A DNA stretch of 64,000 bases. Source: Ophioceras dolichostomum. Lineage: Eukaryota; Ascomycota; Sordariomycetes; Magnaporthales; Ophioceraceae. The stretch's first letter is position 1. Each line of letters starts with the position of its first letter. The notes under the pieces were generated by a model. That model searched no databases. It was not told the DNA's origin and worked only from the letters and a program-made list of their open reading frames with translations. Below, in pieces: positions 58,446 through 64,000 of this stretch. The DNA is taken from the NCBI GenBank assembly GCA_003049485.1, contig PYST01000036.1, forward strand, positions 119,791 through 183,790, read 5' to 3'. The position numbers were made by a program, and so were the translations under genes.

Positions 58446-60641
58446 ATGAGGGACGATCTCTTCCGCCGCCTGCCCCCGGCGACGGCGCTCCTCCTCCTCG
58501 CGGCCTTGATGCTCGACCAGACACACGCGCACGCTCTGCCCAGGCCAATAAGTTCGTTCCCATTACCGACGGCGACGCTACCGTACCGAGTCCTAGACGT
58601 GGCGCCATGGCCGCCACTACCCACAGTCGGCGCCGTCTCCCCCGCCGAGTTCCATGAGCTCCTCCGGCGCCAAGACACCAACACCGTCTGCGGCTTCATC
58701 GGCGACAAGCCCGCGACGTGCTCCGCGGGTTCGCATTGCGTAGTGGATCAGGAGCACAACGCCATCGGCTGCTGCCCCAACGGCCAGCCCACCTGCACGA
58801 CGGGGATATTCACGGGATGCGTGGACTTCAACAGCGGCGCCCAGAACGTCGTCAACCCTTACGTCTACACCTGCCAGGGCAGCGACGTGTGCTACCGCAA
58901 TGTGTTCAATGGCGGGTTCACCCAGTTCGGCTGCGGCACCGCGAGCGACCTCGCTACCACCGTACGGAACACGGCCTCGGGCATCACACTCTCCTTGAGT
59001 AGTGGCCAGTTCAGTCTGACGAGGACGGCGAGCACGCTATCGTCGCCGACATCCATCGGGTCCAGGCCAACAACATCGACCAGCAGATCCACAACCTCAT
59101 CCTCAACCACCTCCTCACGCTCCTCCTCAACATCATCATCATCCAGCACACGATCCTCGACCTCGACCTCATCGACCACCTCTTCCCAACCGACTCAGAG
59201 CAACACGGCCGCCGCCGCCGCCTCGTCAGGGGGCGGTTCCTCCGTCGACAGGATAGGCGCCATCGTAGGCGGTACCATCAGCGGCGTGGCCGTGCTTATC
59301 GCCGTCGTCGCCGTGGGCATCTACCTCTGGCGAAAGAAGGCCTCGAACGTGCGCAAGGGCCCCGGCGTGGGCGGAGGAACACAGTACATCAGCCCCATGA
59401 GCGGTAACGCGGGCTTCCAGCGCCTGCACGAAACCAACGCCGGCTTCGAGACAGGCCTCCCGCCAGGCGCCATGGCTAACGCAGCAGCAGCGGGCGGCGG
59501 TGGGCCGATGATGCAGCAGTACCCTCCCCAGCAGTGGGGTGGTGGTATGGGTGGTATGGGCGGGGTAGGCGCCGCCGGCGCGGGTACCGGTGCCGCCTTG
59601 GGCACCCCAACGATGGGATACATGGGCAACGCTGGGACGGTCAGATACGTCGAGAGCAACGCAGGCGTGGGCCTGGCACCCAACGTGGGATCTGTGGAGA
59701 ACATCGCCCTCCCTGGGGCGGCCGGCGCGGGTTTGGCCACGGGCGCCGCGGCCGGAATGGGTGCGGCGGTCGGGACAGGCATGGCCACAGGGGCCATGAT
59801 GGCCGGTGGGGCGGGACCAGGGGCTGGGGCCGGGGCCTACCCAGCATCAGGAGCAGCCGGGCCTGCGACAGGCTCGGCCGCCGGTTCCGGGTCGATGGCC
59901 GCGCAGACCCCAGACTACCTCGGCGGCATGGTCAGCCTGGGCTCCGCACCCGGCGGGTCTGACGGCCTCTCGGGCGTCGCGCGCCCAGACTCGAACGTCA
60001 TCCCCACGCCCCCGACCCAGGGCTACCACTACCCCGGCCAGTTCCCCGCCGCGTACGCCGGCGCCACCGCAGCAGCAGCAGTCGGAGGCGCGGCCAGTGG
60101 TGGTCTCCAGCGCGGCATGAGCAACACCAGCGGCAGCAGCTTCTACACTCTCCCCCCTGCGACCGCCACCACGACCGGCGGTGGTGGTGGTGGCGTCGGC
60201 CCGACCCTCAGCATGCGCGGCGGCGGCAGCGTGCACGGCGTCGGGCGCGGAAGCGGCGTGTTCGCCGCCGCCGCCGTCGCCGGTGGGGCGACGACGACCT
60301 CGTCGTCTTCGATCCAGCAGACCCCTCCCCCGCCGATGCCGTCGATGCCGATGCCGATCCCGATGATGCCGCCGCCTCCCCGGGCCGTGGCGACGTCGCG
60401 CGAGTTCGACGACTTCTCGCGGGGTTTCAACGACGCGCTGGAGAGGATCGGCGAGGACGAGCCGCTGACGTCGTCGGGCCACATGCGGAGCAGCAGCATC
60501 GGCGCTTCGAGGAGTGGCGGCCCTGGTGGTGGTGGTGATCCGCCGCGGCCAAAGTCTAGCGGTGGCGGGTCGACTACCGAGACGCCGAGGCCGCTGTGGC
60601 ATCAGAATAGGGCGCAGAGTAGGAATTTGATGTGGATGTGA
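58446..60641 (+). CDS. Single-pass Ser/Thr-rich surface protein with Cys-rich ectodomain (stress-sensor-like)
   Basis: Intronless, 731 residues from ATG 58446. An N-terminal signal peptide (ATALLLLAALMLDQTHAHA) is followed by a Cys-rich domain at about residues 78-160: CGFIGDKPATC, SHCVV, GCCPNGQPTC, TGCVDF, YTCQGSDVCY and FGCG. A mucin-like Ser/Thr tract of about 75 residues comes next, then one membrane segment (IGAIVGGTISGVAVLIAVVA) ending in the stop-transfer WRKKAS. The cytosolic part (about 430 residues) is Gly/Ala/Met/Pro-rich low complexity with a short acidic end. The layout resembles fungal Mid2/Wsc-type wall sensors, and the Cys pattern is common in Pezizomycotina surface proteins, but I cannot name a characterised orthologue; sensor function is inference. 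The frame is open upstream to 58308 without an ATG. Confidence 0.72.
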   Translation: MRDDLFRRLPPATALLLLAALMLDQTHAHALPRPISSFPLPTATLPYRVLDVAPWPPLPTVGAVSPAEFHELLRRQDTNTVCGFIGDKPATCSAGSHCVVDQEHNAIGCCPNGQPTCTTGIFTGCVDFNSGAQNVVNPYVYTCQGSDVCYRNVFNGGFTQFGCGTASDLATTVRNTASGITLSLSSGQFSLTRTASTLSSPTSIGSRPTTSTSRSTTSSSTTSSRSSSTSSSSSTRSSTSTSSTTSSQPTQSNTAAAAASSGGGSSVDRIGAIVGGTISGVAVLIAVVAVGIYLWRKKASNVRKGPGVGGGTQYISPMSGNAGFQRLHETNAGFETGLPPGAMANAAAAGGGGPMMQQYPPQQWGGGMGGMGGVGAAGAGTGAALGTPTMGYMGNAGTVRYVESNAGVGLAPNVGSVENIALPGAAGAGLATGAAAGMGAAVGTGMATGAMMAGGAGPGAGAGAYPASGAAGPATGSAAGSGSMAAQTPDYLGGMVSLGSAPGGSDGLSGVARPDSNVIPTPPTQGYHYPGQFPAAYAGATAAAAVGGAASGGLQRGMSNTSGSSFYTLPPATATTTGGGGGGVGPTLSMRGGGSVHGVGRGSGVFAAAAVAGGATTTSSSSIQQTPPPPMPSMPMPIPMMPPPPRAVATSREFDDFSRGFNDALERIGEDEPLTSSGHMRSSSIGASRSGGPGGGGDPPRPKSSGGGSTTETPRPLWHQNRAQSRNLMWM

Positions 60642-62714
60642 TGTGATTGATGATTATCTCACCACATACATGGGAGTTCACGAGCGCGACCGCCCGTCTA
60701 CCTGTTGCACGATACGATCTTACTACTCACGTACCAACCTCCAATTTCCCCTCCACCAAACCTTTCCTTTATCTACTTTCGAACCATCTACCGCTATATT
60801 GTTGGAGATTTCGCATCGTTTGCATAGCATCTCTCTTTTTTCCCCGTCTGCCTCTTCTCTCTCATCTCCATCTCTTTTCTTATATCTCTCATATCCCGTT
60901 ACGTCGGCGGCTCGGAGTCTTCTGTCCATGTTTGGGTTTCTTGCACAAAAAGGTTTTAATGGAGTTGGGGTGCGATACCAGACGCTGCACTCACTTTTTG
61001 TTTGGCTTTTTTTTTTCATTTCCCCTCCTTTTGTTTCTCGTATATACCTTTCAGAATGTCTGTTTTGAGCAAGATGTGCGAGGCCTGTAGGGTCTGGTGG
61101 AAGGTTCACTGGCATTTCCTGGATGGCATGGGATGTATGCATGCCATCATTGGCTTCTCCATGCTTGTATAATGAATGGTAGTTGGTCTGCTTTTGCAAG
61201 GGTTGGTTCATGGCTTCTAGGTCTTAAGGCATATATGGGGTGGGAAGTTTTTTCCAACAACTCGCACCTCGACGACGGTCTTCGGACGAAACCGGGCGAT
61301 GGCACATATCTATTTCTACCTGCACATAGAAATATGGCTTCACTTCTATTCACTGTTCATTCACTTGATCTGTGTCTCGTCTTCACCATTGCTGCCACCG
61401 TTGCTGCCTTTGGTTCATCCGAACTTCCTGTCGACCGACTTACACGGGATGAATTGTCTTGGCCCTTCCGTAAAACTGAGCGGGCGGGTCACGGGACTCT
61501 TGGCCATACGGCACCTTTAGTGCGGCCGCGGGTGGAGCGCCGTTTTGAGACCGTTGTCCTTGTCGCTGGATAGGGTGGCGTCGCCGGGCTACTGCCGTGG
61601 CCGGACCACCTGGCCATGGCGATGGCCGCCGCAGCGACTTGGGTCGAGGACGTAGCTGTACCCTGCACTGTCACGTTTATTGTCTTGATCTAGGCGGTTC
61701 GCACGAAGGACTGCATTGGCTGGGTTGGGCAGGAGCTTGATAGGTTTCGGGCCAGGGCTACAACAGCCGCAGGCGTTGTTCGACTTAATATTTGGGTCAT
61801 TGTCCGGGGCGAGAGCGGAGAGACTCTCGATAGGGGGAGAGCGGGGGCCGATGAGAAGCATGCTCTGGAAGTCGGTGGTGCACTTCCATTGTCAACGTCG
61901 TCTTCTACCAGGCGCCACCAGAGTACCGCAAGTAGCTGCCTTGCTTAGAAGGCTCACTTTACAGGGCGGCCGGATCTTCATCAGCTCACCCCTTCTCTGA
62001 TCAGTCAGAGATGGACCATGGTCCTTGGCTGCAGCCCAGGGAGTCTGATGATTGCTTTGAGCAATGCAATGCGGCGGGGCTGCGGAGGAGGTTTGCTAAG
62101 GGTGAGGCCGTGGAGATTCGCCTGCACACCGAGTCTTTCGGACGGTAACCGGAGTTTAGACCCTCCTCGAAGGTGTCCATCCTTTTTTAGTCGTTACCGA
62201 TCTATAGCTAACGCACGCCCACACAAATGTTCATGATTTACACATTGGGAGGATTCTTGAAGTGATTGGCGACGGCTTCCGGGCCACCAAACAACTCCAT
62301 CATCGGATGATAATGATACTGCCCCGTCTCCGGGATAACAAATGCGAGTCATACAACTGACGATATAGCCAGCCGACTAGCAAACTCGTCGTAAACCCCG
62401 AGATCCGACGCTCTGTTTGAACCCAGATGTGTTGGGACTGACGGGGGGCGAAGTAGGCTGAACGCGCTTTGTTACATTGGGGCCCTGGAAGAAAGCAGTG
62501 TTGGTGGATTCAGTAACTGTGATGAAGTTGCTATCTATGCCTATACGAATTGGGTGATGACACGGTTGTGAGGAGAGGGGGAAATTTATTAAGTATGGTC
62601 CTCCCTTCATCGACTCTAAAGTACGAACCAGAGAACGAGATGACCGCCCCCAATGACTACACCGCAGCCTATCTGAAATTTGCCCTTGAACATTGCCCGG
62701 CACACGTAACATTA
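60642..62714. other. 2-kb intergenic region between convergent genes
   Basis: No gene is supported. It should contain the 3' UTRs of the surface protein and copper transporter genes. Pyrimidine-rich DNA lies at 60830-60900, with a T10 run near 61007. Confidence 0.5.
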
Positions 62715-63693
62715 TCAGCCACAGCACACCGTGGCCTCATTGGCTGCGCTGGTCTGGCCCACGAGACTGGTTCACGTCAGTGTTCTGCTGTTTTCCGAGT
62801 CTTCAGAAGCAGTGCGAGACTAGACTTACCCAGAAGCGAGGGTCTCCCAGCCGAAGACGAAGTATCCGAGGTAGGAGCCGATGAAGATGCAGATGATGAG
62901 GTAGCCGTTATAATACATGGCTAGCCTTTACAGCATGAGGACCTTATTAGTGCTCGTTCTGCTCATCACTACAGGTGCTGGGGATGGACCCGATGGCGGG
63001 AAGAGCTTACAGCATGACGAAGTACGCAACCGCAAACTGAAGCATGTGCAGCAGGGCGCGGAGGGCCTGCTGGAAGATGTTGGGCTTGAACGGGGCGGCG
63101 ATCGACGAGGCGGCCGGGCACGCGTTGGCGGCGGCGACGGTGGCAGGAGGGCTATTACCACCGTCCTTGTTGATGATCTGAGCACTCTCGGCGTCGGCCA
63201 CGGACGGGGTCGACGCGCCCCGGGAGGCAGCGTGCTGGCGGATGAGGTAGCGGTCGTACTCCTTGCAGGCGCGGCGGAGCATCTCGAGCGACATGACGAG
63301 GAGGATGACACCGATGCAGGAGCCGGCGAACATTCCCTCCGACGTGATGTGCCAAGAGCTGGATATGAAGCAGGAGTCGACTGTGTTCCAGTTCCACAGC
63401 ATCTGGAGACGGTGACATTGTCAGCAGTCATGTTCTCCTCAGGACCTCGAGATGAAAAGTGATGTTCCTTCTCGGGTGCCCAATAGGTAGGTAGGTGGCA
63501 TGAATCAAGTCATTCCAGCCAAGTACGGGTATGTGAGAAAGGAAGATCGATCAAGACACACCGAAATCTTGCAGCCGCTGCCGCCCATGCCCATGCTCAT
63601 GCTCATAGAGGAAGATGTGGCAGCCGCCGCAGCGGCCGTGCCCGTCGCGGTCGTGCCGGTGGTCATGGTCATTCCCGACATGTCGTGATCCAT
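62715..63693 (-). CDS. ctr: CTR-family high-affinity copper transporter
   Basis: Four exons on the minus strand: 63562-63693, 63011-63402, 62830-62925 and 62715-62766, giving 223 residues. Introns are GTGTGT/CCAG, GTAAGC/AAAG and GTAAGT/CCAG. The N-terminus is Met-rich (MDHDMSGMTM and SMSMSMGMGG), the copper-binding ectodomain of the family. MLWNWNTVDSCF leads to TM1 (HITSEGMFAGSCIGVILLVM). A variable cytosolic loop follows, then TM2-TM3, with the pore motif MLLAM, which fits M-x3-M, and the helix-packing GSYLG. The last 52-nt exon gives a C-terminus ending ATVCCG; a terminal Cys-Cys-Gly is typical of fungal CTR proteins and binds Cu+. It imports Cu+ as a trimer across the plasma or vacuolar membrane; which of the two is not decidable here. 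Expect copper-regulated transcription, but no TTTGCTC-type element is visible in 63694-64000. Confidence 0.93.
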
Positions 63694-64000
63694 CTTGTCT
63701 GGTCTTTGAAACGAGCGGGCTCGGGTTCTTGGGCCTGAGTGCGATAATTGGATCTCTCGCTGGGTGTTGTCTGGTGATGTTATGGAACGGCTCGGAGGAG
63801 AAACAACTGGATGCTCCCTCTGCGAAGAGAGGGAATTTCTTGTATGTGAAGATGCAAGGATGGGAGAAGTGATGCGGTCGGAAACAAAGTTTGGGGTTGA
63901 AAGGGTTCAACAACCTGGAGGGACAACTGCCTAAACATATATTGAATAAATCATGAAGGAAGCAGCATTTCACGCGCCTCCTACCTGCTTCGTCACTAAC
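63694..64000. other. Upstream region of the copper transporter gene
   Basis: 307 bp to the window edge without a supported gene. I see no recognisable copper-response element and no TATA box at a standard distance. Confidence 0.5.

Overview
The window is nuclear DNA of a filamentous ascomycete (Pezizomycotina, most likely a Sordariomycete; the class is inferred from gene families and splice style, not proven). The evidence is GT-AG introns of about 45-500 bp with CTRAC-type branch sites, GC-rich third codon positions, roughly one gene per 3.5 kb, and fungus-specific families (Alg7, Set3, Nur1, Leu1, Yvc1, GH5 mannanase, CE3 esterase). There are no operons, CRISPR arrays, rRNAs, convincing tRNAs, transposon ORFs or viral sequences. 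Eighteen protein-coding genes are supported. Sixteen are complete in the window, Seh1 runs off the left edge, and the lysine methyltransferase lacks a resolved first exon.

Layout. 1-8122: seh1 (-, partial), alg7 (+), set3 (-). 11178-18797: ML/NPC2-type lipid transfer protein (+), V-ATPase subunit F vma7 (-), nuclear rim protein nur1 (+), and an uncharacterised 965-residue disordered protein with two C-terminal membrane segments (+) that only reads through if an 80-bp intron is removed. 21548-31509: leu1 (+), an Rkm5-like protein-lysine methyltransferase (-), and long-chain acyl-CoA synthetase faa1 (+). 34184-48949: ncs1 (-), mismatch-repair pms1 (+), a nine-exon calmodulin-like gene (+) and a TRP-type cation channel yvc1 (-). 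50486-54232: a secreted GH5 mannanase (+) followed by a secreted CE3-type esterase (+). 58446-63693: a single-pass Ser/Thr-rich Cys-domain surface protein (+) and a CTR copper transporter (-).

Most genes are housekeeping: N-glycosylation, chromatin, vacuolar acidification, leucine synthesis, fatty-acid activation and DNA repair. Two local groupings stand out. Three Ca2+-related genes (NCS-1, calmodulin-like, TRP channel) lie within 15 kb with only pms1 between them. Two secreted polysaccharide-active enzymes are in tandem.

The most unusual DNA is a 728-bp perfect (GA)364 / (CT)364 microsatellite inside an intron of the TRP channel gene. Shorter GA/CT tracts follow three other genes, all 360-600 bp past the stop codon. 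I found no clearly new multi-gene system. The observations worth a second look are the microsatellite intron, a probable GC-AG intron in leu1, an ATG-only exon plus a 16-nt microexon in the calmodulin-like gene, the Ca2+ gene neighbourhood, and an over-represented intergenic palindrome TAGGTACCTA.
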